Assembly: GCA_021414005.1 (NCBI GenBank)
Contig: JAIOPH010000004.1
Span: forward strand, 186,001 to 250,000
DNA: 64,000 nucleotides
Reading direction: 5' to 3'
Source: Chthoniobacter sp.
GTDB taxonomy: Bacteria > Verrucomicrobiota > Verrucomicrobiia > Chthoniobacterales > Chthoniobacteraceae
Below are positions 42,662 to 50,634 of this stretch, in pieces. Below the pieces are notes generated by a model. That model made no database searches. It worked only from the letters and a program-made list of their open reading frames with translations, and was not told the DNA's origin. The position numbers and the translations under genes are program-made. The stretch's first letter is position 1. Every line of letters begins with the position of its first letter.

Positions 42662-44098
42662 TTAGAAAAGGTTCAAGTTTTCCACCATCACGCACCGCCG
42701 CGAACGGGTGAATGTCATGGGTGTGGTCACGCCTTCGCCGGTTGGCGTGGCGACGCTGAAGCTGAGGAAGCCTTCTCCGCCGAGGCCGAGTCCAGTCATG
42801 CACGGGCCGTTTTTGATGAAGAGCGTGGTGTCCACGACCTGCGCCATTTTGGTGAGGTTGCGGATGTTCTGCGAATGCATGATCGCGGTGTGCTTGTAGC
42901 CGTGCTCGGCTTTGATCGCTTCCGCGATGCCCGCGTCCACATTCGGCACGCGGACGATCGGGATGAAAGGCATCATCTGCTCCTCATCGACAAAGATGTG
43001 ATCGGCTTTGGTTTCACCGAAGAGCAACTGCGTCGCGGGTGGAACATCGAGGCCGATGGCCTTGGCGAGCACGGCGGCGTCGCGTCCGACAAGGTCGCGG
43101 TTCACAACCGGGTGCGGGCAGCCAGCGCCTTTGCCCTGAGGGAAAACAAACGCTTTGTCCGCGAGTGCCTCGACTTGCTTCGCGTCTAGCTGCACGGCAC
43201 CCGCGCGCTTGAGCGCGGCGATGAGTTTGTCGGCGACGGCTTCCACGACGAAGACCTCCTTCTCGCCGATGCAGAGCAGGTTATTGTCATAGCTTGCGCC
43301 CTGAATGATCGACTTGGCCGCGACCTCGAGGTCGGCAGTTTCATCGACGACCACGGGCGGGTTGCCGGGGCCGGCGCAAACCGCGCGCTTGCCGGTCTTC
43401 ATCGCCGCAGCGACGACCGCGGGACCGCCGGTGACGCAGAGCAACCGCACCAGCGGGTGCTTGCACATGACGTCAAAGGTATCGAGCGTGGGCTTAACGA
43501 CGGTCGTTAGCAGGTCGGAGATTCCGATCTCCTGGAAGATGGCTTCGTTGTAAGCCCGGATGGCAAGGGCCGCGCACTTCGCAGCGGCCGGATGGGTGTT
43601 ATAGACCACCGAGTTACCCGCCGCGATCATGTTAATCGCATTCCCCGTGAGGGTCGGGACACTGTGGGTCGAAGGCGTCACCGCACCGATGACTCCCCAC
43701 GGTGCGAAGTCGATGATCGTGAGGCCAAAGTCGCCGCTGAAAGCCATGCGCTCAAGGAACTCAACGCCCGGCACAAGGTCGCCACAGATCTTGAGCTTCT
43801 CGATCTTATGATCCAGCCGTCCGATCTTTGTCTCGTTGAATTCAATCGTGCCCCACTCCTGAGCCTTGGCCACGCACATCTTGCGGATCACCTGGATCGC
43901 TTTGCGTCGCGCAGACACACCGAGGTCGCGGAGCTTTTCAAAAGAGCGATGCGCCGCTTCGCACGCGGCAGCCATGTCTTCATAGACACCAAAGCTGCTG
44001 GGGGCCGACGCCGCGACCTTTGGCTGGGTCTGGGTCTGCAAACGGGTCAGCACTTCGCTCACCACTCTGGATACTAGTCTTTCGTCAATCGTTGCCAT
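42662..44098 (-). CDS. CoA-acylating aldehyde dehydrogenase of the microcompartment
   Basis: 478 residues, PduP/EutE family. The reaction is aldehyde plus CoA and NAD+ to acyl-CoA and NADH; in this setting probably lactaldehyde to lactyl-CoA inside the shell. The N-terminus (ATIDERLVSRVVSEVLTRLQ) is a short amphipathic helix followed by a Pro/Ala/Ser linker, the usual encapsulation peptide. The catalytic Cys276 is in SYDNNLLCIGEKE. Other landmarks are TPSTHSVPTLTGNAINMIAAGN and GPGNPPVVVDETADL. It sits between BMC-P genes in the operon. Substrate assignment rests on the neighbouring aldolase. Confidence 0.94.
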   Translation of the reverse strand: MATIDERLVSRVVSEVLTRLQTQTQPKVAASAPSSFGVYEDMAAACEAAHRSFEKLRDLGVSARRKAIQVIRKMCVAKAQEWGTIEFNETKIGRLDHKIEKLKICGDLVPGVEFLERMAFSGDFGLTIIDFAPWGVIGAVTPSTHSVPTLTGNAINMIAAGNSVVYNTHPAAAKCAALAIRAYNEAIFQEIGISDLLTTVVKPTLDTFDVMCKHPLVRLLCVTGGPAVVAAAMKTGKRAVCAGPGNPPVVVDETADLEVAAKSIIQGASYDNNLLCIGEKEVFVVEAVADKLIAALKRAGAVQLDAKQVEALADKAFVFPQGKGAGCPHPVVNRDLVGRDAAVLAKAIGLDVPPATQLLFGETKADHIFVDEEQMMPFIPIVRVPNVDAGIAEAIKAEHGYKHTAIMHSQNIRNLTKMAQVVDTTLFIKNGPCMTGLGLGGEGFLSFSVATPTGEGVTTPMTFTRSRRCVMVENLNLF

Positions 44099-44111
44099 TT
44101 ACGGAGGTTTG

Positions 44112-44420
44112 TTATTGCGCCTTGTAGAGGATTCGCTTGGCCACATCGACCGTGTCCACGATGCCGATCACGACGGCATCCACGGGAGCGTTCTTGTCGT
44201 CAGCGGCGAGGCGCGCAGAGCTGCCTTGCACGATGAGCACGATCTCGCCTTCACCCGCGCCGAGGGTATCCACGGCCACCAGCGTGCTGCTGCCGGGCTT
44301 CCACTCTTTGGCCGTCGGCGAATCAATCACGAGCGGACGGACGAGCAGAAATTTCTGCCCCGTCATCTTCGCGTTCTTCTTCGTCGCGACAACGCTGCCT
44401 TCTACGCGGGCTAATATCAT
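44112..44420 (-). CDS. BMC-P (EutN/CcmL-type) shell vertex protein
   Basis: 102 residues, third BMC-P. It reads MILARVEGSVVATKKNAKM, TLGAGEGEIVLIVQGSSAR and PVDAVVIGIVDTVDVAKR, all family-typical. I set the start at the ATG at 44420 because it opens the conserved beta-strand directly; an in-frame extension to 44570 would run into the BMC-H gene. The gap to the aldehyde dehydrogenase is 13 bases. Confidence 0.93.
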   Translation of the reverse strand: MILARVEGSVVATKKNAKMTGQKFLLVRPLVIDSPTAKEWKPGSSTLVAVDTLGAGEGEIVLIVQGSSARLAADDKNAPVDAVVIGIVDTVDVAKRILYKAQ

Positions 44421-44439
44421 GGTCGGAAAACCGTGATAC

Positions 44440-44721
44440 TTACTTGGCTTTTGGGAGGACTGCGGCGAGGTCGCCGTGCGGGCGGGCGATGACGCTGACG
44501 CTGACGATTTCGCCGAGCGACTGCGCGGCGGTCTTGCCAGCTTCCGTTGCCGCTTTGACCGCGGCGACATCGCCGGTGACGCAGACCGTCACCATCGCGT
44601 TGCCGACCTGGGTGATGGGGCCTACGAGTTCGACGTTGGCCGATTTGAGCATCGCGTCAGTCGCCTCGACGAGTGCGACGAGACCGCGCGTTTCGATCAT
44701 TCCAATTGCTTGTTGTGCCAT
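44440..44721 (-). CDS. BMC-H shell protein
   Basis: 93 residues, single BMC domain forming hexameric facet tiles. AIGMIETRGLVALVEATDAM, then [19 protein letters not shown] and a final VIARPHGDLAAVLPK are canonical. Compared with the other two BMC-H proteins here it has its own pore-region residues (ITQVGNAM), so the three may give pores of different selectivity. It is separated from the acetate kinase gene by 18 bases. Confidence 0.95.
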   Translation of the reverse strand: MAQQAIGMIETRGLVALVEATDAMLKSANVELVGPITQVGNAMVTVCVTGDVAAVKAATEAGKTAAQSLGEIVSVSVIARPHGDLAAVLPKAK

Positions 44722-44739
44722 AATAGTTGGGTTGTTTGG

Positions 44740-45924
44740 TTAGTTGAGAGTTGAGAGTTTCGCCCACGCGTTGCGGGCAATGATGATTTCTTCGTTGGTG
44801 GGAATGACGCGCACTTCGATCTTCGAGCGCGGCGTTGAGATGACGGCTTCGTCGGCGCGCACGCGCTCATTGGCTTCGTGGTCGAGTTCGAGTCCGCAGA
44901 AGTCGAGGTCGGCGCAGATTTTTTCGCGAAGCACCGGGTTGTTCTCGGCGATGCCGGCGGTAAAAATGAGGACGTCCGCGCCGTTCAACTCGACCAAAAA
45001 CTGGCCAATGTATTTCCGGATCGCGCCGACGAAGACATCGAGCGCGATTTGGGCGTCGGCACTGCCGTTTGCCGCAGCGTCGAGGATGTCGCGCACGTCC
45101 CCGGTCGCGAGGCCGGAGAGACCTTTGAGGCCGGACTGGGAAGTGAGCGCCTTCTCCACGGCGTCGATGCCGAGGCCAAGGTCGCGGGCGAGGTAGATAA
45201 GGGCAAAGACATCGAAGTCGCCCACGCGATTGTTTTGCGGCAGACCGCTTTGCGGAGTCATGCCCCAGCTTGAATCGATGGCTTTGCCATCGCGCACCGC
45301 AGCGATGGAGGAGCTGCCGCCGAGGTGGCAGGAGATGACGCGCAGTTTATTCGTGCCGCGCAGTTCGGCGCAGCGTTGGGAGACAAAGCGATGGCTCGCG
45401 CCGTGGAAGCCATACCTGCGTATGCCATACTTAGTCTCCCATTCACGCGGCACCGGGTAGCGGATGTTCTCCGGCGGCACGTCGTCGTAAAACGCCGTCT
45501 CGAAGGTGCCGATACACGGCAGGCTCGGATGCGATTTGTGGAAGCTGCGGACCGCGGCGACGTAGGGTGGGTTGTGCGCGGGCAGGAGGGTGTTGATTTC
45601 CTCCATCGCGCGCAGCACCGGCTCCGCGAGCACCTGCGTGCCGGAAATTCCGCGAGCCATCACCGGCTTGAAGCCGACCGCGGCGAGGCCGCTGAAGCCA
45701 CCGAGTGCTTTCTCGACCAGCGAGATGGCCGCGCCGTGGTCGGGCAGCGCAGCGACACCTTTCTGCTCCGCATCATTGCCGACCTGATACTTATAGGTCG
45801 ATTCGGTGCTGCCGATCCGCTCAACACCACCCTTCGCCAGCACGCGCTCGGAAGGCATTTCGATCAAGCGGAACTTGAACGAAGTGCTGCCGATGTTGGC
45901 CACGAGGATGTTGTTGGGTGTCAT
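44740..45924 (-). CDS. Acetate/propionate kinase family enzyme of the microcompartment
   Basis: 394 residues. Family landmarks: ILVANIGSTSFKFRL (a variant of the usual NAGSSS phosphate motif), TAFYDDVPPENIRYPVP, RRYGFHGASHRFV, ISCHLGGSSSIAAVRDG and IFTAGIAENNPVLRE. It would convert an acyl phosphate, here probably lactyl phosphate from PduL, and ADP to the acid and ATP. The altered first motif suggests a diverged subfamily typical of this operon type and not the housekeeping AckA. It lies between BMC-H genes. Confidence 0.9.
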   Translation of the reverse strand: MTPNNILVANIGSTSFKFRLIEMPSERVLAKGGVERIGSTESTYKYQVGNDAEQKGVAALPDHGAAISLVEKALGGFSGLAAVGFKPVMARGISGTQVLAEPVLRAMEEINTLLPAHNPPYVAAVRSFHKSHPSLPCIGTFETAFYDDVPPENIRYPVPREWETKYGIRRYGFHGASHRFVSQRCAELRGTNKLRVISCHLGGSSSIAAVRDGKAIDSSWGMTPQSGLPQNNRVGDFDVFALIYLARDLGLGIDAVEKALTSQSGLKGLSGLATGDVRDILDAAANGSADAQIALDVFVGAIRKYIGQFLVELNGADVLIFTAGIAENNPVLREKICADLDFCGLELDHEANERVRADEAVISTPRSKIEVRVIPTNEEIIIARNAWAKLSTLN

Positions 45925-45992
45925 TGATTCAGAACGGTCCTTTCAGTCCCACAGGTCACCTATGTCTCATGGGACCCATGCGACGAATGGGC

Positions 45993-46292
45993 CTACTTCG
46001 CAGCCGCGGGTTTCCCGCCAAGGAATTTGCCGAGTCCGTGCAGGTCATCGTGCGGACGCGGGATCACATGCACGGCGACGACTTCGCCGATCGCACTGGC
46101 TGCGGTCGCGCCGGCTTCGACGGCGGCTTTCACCGCGGCGACGTCGCCTTTGACAAAGACGGTCACAAAGCCCGAGCCGACTTTTTCCCAGCCGATGAGT
46201 TCCACGTTGGCGGCCTTCGTCATGGCGTCAGTTGCTTCAAACTGCGCGACGAGACCCTTGGTTTCGATCATTCCGATTGCTTGTCCAGCCAT
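45993..46292 (-). CDS. BMC-H shell protein
   Basis: 99 residues: [52 protein letters not shown], then a short extension [11 protein letters not shown]. The pore-region sequence is WEKVGSGF. The preceding 21 bases separate it from the other upstream BMC-H gene, and 68 bases separate it from the acetate kinase gene. Confidence 0.95.
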   Translation of the reverse strand: MAGQAIGMIETKGLVAQFEATDAMTKAANVELIGWEKVGSGFVTVFVKGDVAAVKAAVEAGATAASAIGEVVAVHVIPRPHDDLHGLGKFLGGKPAAAK

Positions 46293-46313
46293 ATAGGTAA
46301 GTAGGTTTCTAAG

Positions 46314-46583
46314 TTAGGAGGTGAAGAATTTCAGCAGCTCCGGCGTGGGCCGGGCGATGACGTGGGACGCGACGAGATTGCCGACGCGCTTGGCGGCTTC
46401 CTTCCCGGCTTCGACAGCGGCTTTCACGCTGCCGACATCGCCGCGGACGATGGTAGTGATCAAGGCTCCACCGATGGGGATGGATTTGACGAGTTGCACA
46501 TTCGCGGCCTTGACCATGGCGTCACTGGCTTCCACCAGGCCCACGTAGCCGCGAGTTTCGATTAGTCCGATTGCTTCGCTCAT
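46314..46583 (-). CDS. BMC-H shell protein
   Basis: 89 residues: [53 protein letters not shown]. The pore-region sequence is SIPIGGAL. It is the second gene of the operon, 52 bases after pduL, and with the next BMC-H gene probably makes most of the facets. Confidence 0.95.
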   Translation of the reverse strand: MSEAIGLIETRGYVGLVEASDAMVKAANVQLVKSIPIGGALITTIVRGDVGSVKAAVEAGKEAAKRVGNLVASHVIARPTPELLKFFTS

Positions 46584-46635
46584 TTAGTTATTGGTTTGGT
46601 TTATTGGGTTGAAATGATCCGCTGCTTCGCGGGGG

Positions 46636-47310
46636 TTAGGTTTTGAAAAGTTCGACCTTCGTGGCGCGTTCGAGGTCGCAGGCGTTGGCTTCGTCGGTGT
46701 CCATGTGGACCTCTAGTTTGAAGCTGGGATCGACACGCGCGATAAGATCGTCGAAGCGCGTGGTGCAGCCGGGTGAAGTTACTTTCAGCGTGATCCGGTC
46801 GAGGTGCTTCACGCCGTAAAATTTCGCGTCACCCGGCGACATGTGGACGTGCCTCGCCGCGCGGATCAGACCTTCCTTCATCTCCAGCATCCCCTTCGGA
46901 CCCATGACATAACCGCCCGGCGTCCCCTTGATGTCACCCGACATTTTCACCGGCAAATCCACGCCGAGCTGAATGGCATCGGTAATCGCGAGCTCGATCT
47001 GCGTGAGATCCCGGCACGGACCGAGGATGCGGAGATTCGGGATCACCCGCCGCCGCGGGCCGATGAGCGTCACGGTCTGCTCCGCGGCGAACTGCCCCTC
47101 TTGGTAAAGCCACTTGTGAACTGTGAGCTTCGCGCCCGGGCCAAATAGCGTTTCCAGATTCTCCGGCGAGATGTGCATGTGCCGGGCGGAACTGTTGACG
47201 ACCAGCGTCGGGGCCGGGCCTGCCGGTGCTGCCACGCCGATCTGCCGAAACAGGGACGAGCGGACGAGCGCTTCGACGACTGGACGGCTGGGGGCTTGGA
47301 GGGAACTCAT
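46636..47310 (-). CDS. pduL: PduL-type phosphotransacylase
   Basis: 224 residues. PduL converts acyl-CoA and phosphate to acyl phosphate and CoA, recycling CoA within the compartment. The zinc ligands are visible: ARHMHIS (His44, His46), ARHVHMS (His154, His156) and EVHMDTDEAN (His202). The N-terminal RPVVEALVRSSLFRQ before a Gly/Ala/Pro linker is an encapsulation-peptide-like helix. It is the first gene after the promoter. Together with the aldehyde dehydrogenase and kinase it completes the aldehyde-to-acid, ATP-yielding branch. Confidence 0.95.
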   Translation of the reverse strand: MSSLQAPSRPVVEALVRSSLFRQIGVAAPAGPAPTLVVNSSARHMHISPENLETLFGPGAKLTVHKWLYQEGQFAAEQTVTLIGPRRRVIPNLRILGPCRDLTQIELAITDAIQLGVDLPVKMSGDIKGTPGGYVMGPKGMLEMKEGLIRAARHVHMSPGDAKFYGVKHLDRITLKVTSPGCTTRFDDLIARVDPSFKLEVHMDTDEANACDLERATKVELFKT

Positions 47311-47325
47311 TTGGCTAGAGAATGG

Positions 47326-47347
47326 ATATGACTGATGGCAGTCATAT
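47326..47347. promoter_or_regulatory. Perfect 9-4-9 palindrome, probable operator of the microcompartment operon
   Basis: ATATGACTG (47326-47334), ATGG, then CAGTCATAT (47339-47347): arms match exactly. It ends 15 bases before the pduL start codon and covers the -10 region of the promoter at 47341-47368. The adjacent DeoR-family gene is the obvious candidate repressor (inference). Confidence 0.65.
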
Positions 47348-47368
47348 ACCGCAGCGCGAGTTCGTCAA
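47341..47368 (-). promoter_or_regulatory. Predicted sigma-70-type promoter of the microcompartment operon
   Basis: On the minus strand TTGACG (47368-47363) and TATGAC (47346-47341) are separated by 16 bases, matching five and four bases of the sigma-70 consensus. It faces pduL and is overlapped by the palindrome at 47326-47347. Transcription would start about 30 bases from the start codon or less, giving a short leader. Confidence 0.5.
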
Positions 47369-47400
47369 CTGGAATTTTCACAGGTTAAGAGCGGGGGGCG

Positions 47401-48273
47401 TCATAAAATGTGAACGGGAAATTCATCGTCTCCGTCGGAGGGCAAGGGAGAAGGTGGCACCTTGGCCTCCGACGGAGAGGTTTTTGGGGCCGGTTGCCTA
47501 AATTGCGTTTCTCGGAGGTTGATGCCGGCACCGAGGAGTTTCTGTGAAGAAAGCTCCGTGAGGAGGAAATCGACATCCGGCCAGGCGATGAGGAAATGTG
47601 GAGACCGCTTTCTCAACTTGGAGCCGTCGAGACAGAAGACGCTCCGCCCCGCCCGACTGATCAGCACCTTCTGCTGCTCGACGATGGCAGCCTGAGAGTT
47701 CCAAATTCCGTCTGCATCCATCCCCTCCGCAGAAAGGAAGGCAACATCGAACTTCCAAAATTCCAGGCTTCGTTGGGCGGTTTCGCCGAGAAGCGTGGAT
47801 TGCAGATGCAGGAGTTGGCCGGCCAACTGGAAGACCTGCACGTCCGGAATCGAAGCGAGGATTTCGCCGACGGGCAGATTCGACGTGACGACCGTAACTG
47901 GGGTCACGGGATGCTCGCGAAAGGCCTCGGCGATCGCATAGATTGTCGTGCCTGAGTCAAAAAAATATGTCCGGTTCGGCTCGAAAAATGCCAGTGCGGC
48001 ATTCGCAATCTTCCGCTTCGCGGGAGAAGCCTGATTTTGGCGCTCTCGGAATGACGGGAACCGATCATTAAACTCCGAGAGGGCTCCGCCGTAGGTGCGC
48101 GTGATCCTTTTTTCCTGTACCAACGCCGCGAGGTCACGCCGCAGCGTCGCCTCGGAAACCTCCAGACGGAGACACAGCTCTTTCACCGGCAAATACCGAT
48201 GCTGCTCGACGATTTGCGCGAGGCGCGCGCGGCGTGCCAGCACGATGTGCAGGGGAACTTTCACGGTTCGCAA
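47401..48273 (-). CDS. DeoR-family transcriptional regulator of the microcompartment locus
   Basis: 290 residues. The N-terminal winged helix (about 15-70) has the DeoR signature: LPVKELCLRLEVSEATLRRD, then RTYGGAL. The C-terminal effector domain has FFDSGTTIYAIAEAF, VTVVTSNLPV and GMDADGIWN, as in sugar-phosphate-responsive DeoR repressors. It ends with a Pro/Ser-rich tail after about 255. The listed start is a TTG; a GTG at 48264 is an alternative. It is upstream of, and co-directional with, the microcompartment operon, separated by the promoter/operator region. The ligand may be a deoxysugar phosphate (inference). Confidence 0.92.
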   Translation of the reverse strand: MRTVKVPLHIVLARRARLAQIVEQHRYLPVKELCLRLEVSEATLRRDLAALVQEKRITRTYGGALSEFNDRFPSFRERQNQASPAKRKIANAALAFFEPNRTYFFDSGTTIYAIAEAFREHPVTPVTVVTSNLPVGEILASIPDVQVFQLAGQLLHLQSTLLGETAQRSLEFWKFDVAFLSAEGMDADGIWNSQAAIVEQQKVLISRAGRSVFCLDGSKLRKRSPHFLIAWPDVDFLLTELSSQKLLGAGINLRETQFRQPAPKTSPSEAKVPPSPLPSDGDDEFPVHIL

Positions 48274-48388
48274 ATTCGCATGTTTTTATGATCGAAGTCA
48301 ACAGTTCGACTTTCGACACGGTGACTTTCGGGCGTTCTCGCCGGATTCTGCGCTTGTGCTGCGGGAGCGGCAGGGGGATGTTCGGCGT

Positions 48389-48808
48389 ATGAAAGTTTTC
48401 CCGTTTATCGTTGCTGCAATCGCTCTTGTGGTCGGTCCACTTCAGGCCGAGAACCCCGTACCCGCCCGCGCGCCGATACCGGCCAATGTCGTCAAAAATG
48501 TGTCGCCCGACGACGCGGAAAAGCTCCTCAAAGACAATCCCAAGATCGTGGTGCTGGATGTGCGCACCGCGGAGGAGTTTTCCGACGGACACATTGCCGG
48601 GGCAAAAAACCTCGATTTCTTGTCGGCCGATTTTGCGGCTAAAGTTGCAACCCTCGACCCGGGCAAAACCTATCTCATTCATTGTGCTGCGGGCGGTCGC
48701 AGCACCAAAGCGCTGGCCTTGATGGAAGGGCGCAATTTCACCGCGATCTACCACCTCAACGAAGGCTTCAAGGCGTGGGTGAAAGGTGGAAAACCAGTGG
48801 AAAAATAA
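48389..48808 (+). CDS. Exported rhodanese-like domain protein
   Basis: 139 residues with a signal peptide (MKVFPFIVAAIALVVGPLQA). The single rhodanese domain has VVLDVRTAEEFSDGHIAGA and the active-site loop LIHCAAGGRS with Cys99 present, so sulfurtransferase-type chemistry is possible in the periplasm. The ATG at 48389 was chosen over upstream in-frame codons because it opens the signal peptide. Divergent from the DeoR gene; the 115-base gap has a weak AAGTC/GACTT inverted repeat at 48295-48312. Confidence 0.9.
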   Translation: MKVFPFIVAAIALVVGPLQAENPVPARAPIPANVVKNVSPDDAEKLLKDNPKIVVLDVRTAEEFSDGHIAGAKNLDFLSADFAAKVATLDPGKTYLIHCAAGGRSTKALALMEGRNFTAIYHLNEGFKAWVKGGKPVEK

Positions 48809-48958
48809 CCCTCGGCCGCTGCTATCGCTGCAATAACTCGCCCGTTTGACAGAGCAGCGAGCGGTGTCGGATTGGGCGATCCGATAGGTTGGGATTTACG
48901 TGAACGAAGGTTCCGGCAATGGCGCGCGGCGCTGCGGACTCGGCTCGGCGCGTGGACA

Positions 48959-49405
48959 TCAAGATTCGATCTCGACCGCCGCGCCCACGGGCACGCGGTC
49001 GTAGAGATCAATGACATCCAGATTTCCCATGCGCACGCAGCCGAAGCTCGCAGGTGTGCCAAGGCGCGACTCCGCGTTGGTGCCGTGGATGTAGATGTAG
49101 CGGTCGAAGGTGTTGGCGTTGTCCGGGTCGAGGCCGGCGAGCCAGAGGATGCGGGTCTGCACATGATCGTGCGCATCGTTTTCTCCGCCGATGCGGCCCG
49201 TGGGTAAGCGGCTGACGAAGACCTCGCCAGGCACCGCGCCGTCGCCGTGTTTTTCCGCGACGCGGAAATGGCCGGTCGGCGTCTTGTTGCTGCCGGGTTC
49301 GGTGCCGAGGCCGAAGCGGGAGGTAGAAATGACATAACGGCGGAGGAGCGTGCCGCGGTCGATCAGGTCGAGGGTTTGCGACGGGACGTGGATGCGGATT
49401 TGCAT
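48959..49405 (-). CDS. L,D-transpeptidase (YkuD-type) domain protein
   Basis: 148 residues. The catalytic signature is IYIHGTN (His107) and SFGCVRMGN (Cys123), with PTGHFRVAEK upstream, as in enzymes that crosslink or modify peptidoglycan. No signal peptide or membrane segment is visible at the N-terminus (MQIRIHVPSQTLDLI), so either export is by another route or the start is wrong; the frame offers little more before the divergent asd gene, 36 bases away. The gap 48809-48958 holds an inverted repeat TCGGAT/ATCCGA (48867-48884). Confidence 0.88.
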   Translation of the reverse strand: MQIRIHVPSQTLDLIDRGTLLRRYVISTSRFGLGTEPGSNKTPTGHFRVAEKHGDGAVPGEVFVSRLPTGRIGGENDAHDHVQTRILWLAGLDPDNANTFDRYIYIHGTNAESRLGTPASFGCVRMGNLDVIDLYDRVPVGAAVEIES

Positions 49406-49441
49406 TGCAGAGTCTGTCTAATACAGTGCGCATCCCTTTTT

Positions 49442-50440
49442 ATGAGCAAGAAATTACATGTCGCGATCGTCGGGGCCACCGGAGCAGTGGGAGTGGAAAT
49501 GATGAAAACGCTGGAGAAGCGGAACTTTCCCGTGGGGCAGCTCACGCTTCTCGCGTCGGCGCGGTCCGCGGGCAAGACGCTGCCGTTTCGCGGCGAACCG
49601 ATCACGATCAAGGAACTGCGGGACGACTCATTCGCCGGTGTGGACGTGGCGCTCTTCAGCGCGGGCGGCGACATCTCGCGGAAGTATGCTGCCGTCGCGG
49701 TAAAAGCGGGCGCGGTGGTGGTGGATAATTCGAGTGCCTTTCGCATGGACCCGGACGTGCCGTTGGTCGTTCCGGAGATCAATGGCGACGATGTGAAGAA
49801 GCATCGCGGGATTATCGCGAACCCGAACTGCACCACGGCGATCACCCTTATGGCGCTGTATCCACTGCATCAGGAATTCCGTGTGAAGCGCATTTTTGCG
49901 TCAAGCTATCAGGCCGTGAGCGGCACCGGCGCGCAGGCCATCGCGGAGCTGCGGGATCAAGTGCAGGCGATCGCCGCCGGGCGGCCCGTGGAAAAGAAAG
50001 TCTATCCGCACCAGATCGCCTTCAATGTCCTGCCGCACGTCGATAGCTTTCTCGACGGCGGCTACACGAAGGAGGAGATGAAGATGCAAAACGAAGGCCG
50101 CCGCATCATGCACCATCCGACCTTCAAGGCTTCCGTGACGTGCGTGCGCGTTCCCGTTTACCGCGCGCACAGCGTGGCGGTTCACGCGGAGTTCGAGCGT
50201 CCGGTTTCGCTCACCGCCGCCCGCGAAGCGCTCGCCCAAGCTCCCGGTCTCGAAGTCGTGGACGAGCCCGCGAAGTGTGAATACCCGCTCCCGCTCTACG
50301 TTGCCGAGCACGACAACTGCCAGGTGGGCCGCCTCCGTCTCGACTGCGCTTTGGAAAACGGCCTCGTCTTTTGGGTCGCTGGCGACCAGCTCCTGAAAGG
50401 TGCCGCGCTCAACGCGGTGCAGATTGCGGAGTTGATCTAG
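49442..50440 (+). CDS. asd: Aspartate-semialdehyde dehydrogenase
   Basis: 332 residues. It reduces aspartyl-4-phosphate to aspartate semialdehyde with NADPH in lysine, diaminopimelate, methionine and threonine synthesis. Landmarks: VAIVGATGAVGVEMM (nucleotide binding), VVVDNSSAFRMDPDVPLVV, catalytic Cys130 in IIANPNCTTAITL, and VPVYRAHSVAVHAEF. The ATG at 49442 gives the standard N-terminus; a longer frame from 49247 would overlap the divergent transpeptidase gene. Converges on tRNA-Leu. Confidence 0.96.
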   Translation: MSKKLHVAIVGATGAVGVEMMKTLEKRNFPVGQLTLLASARSAGKTLPFRGEPITIKELRDDSFAGVDVALFSAGGDISRKYAAVAVKAGAVVVDNSSAFRMDPDVPLVVPEINGDDVKKHRGIIANPNCTTAITLMALYPLHQEFRVKRIFASSYQAVSGTGAQAIAELRDQVQAIAAGRPVEKKVYPHQIAFNVLPHVDSFLDGGYTKEEMKMQNEGRRIMHHPTFKASVTCVRVPVYRAHSVAVHAEFERPVSLTAAREALAQAPGLEVVDEPAKCEYPLPLYVAEHDNCQVGRLRLDCALENGLVFWVAGDQLLKGAALNAVQIAELI

Positions 50441-50456
50441 GCTGGCCGCGAAAACC

Positions 50457-50541
50457 TACCGGTGGCGGGACTCGAACCCGCACGGCGCTTTCGCGCCAAC
50501 GGATTTTAAGTCCGTTGTGTCTGCCATTTCACCACACCGGC
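50457..50541 (-). tRNA. tRNA-Leu (anticodon UAA)
   Basis: 85 bases read on the minus strand. The acceptor GCCGGTG pairs with CACCGGT (one G-U), the anticodon stem is ACGGA/TCCGT with loop CTTAAAA (anticodon TAA), and a long variable arm GGCGCGAAAGCGCC marks a class II tRNA. The T-arm has GTTCGAGTCCC. Discriminator base is A, as required for leucine. CCA is not encoded. Confidence 0.95.
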
Positions 50542-50634
50542 GTGAAGCACAGTAAAGCTGAAGATAGCTGCTCGCTTCGCTGATGCGCTGGGCTTTTGGC
50601 CAGCGGCCCGGCTGCGGCGGTGCGCCGCTGCGAA

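Noticed and set aside
48867..48884. Inverted repeat TCGGAT/ATCCGA as a third copy of the palindromic regulatory element
   Set aside because: Spacer length and flanks differ from the 12591/15016 element and it lies between convergent gene ends, so it is more likely a chance or terminator-like structure.
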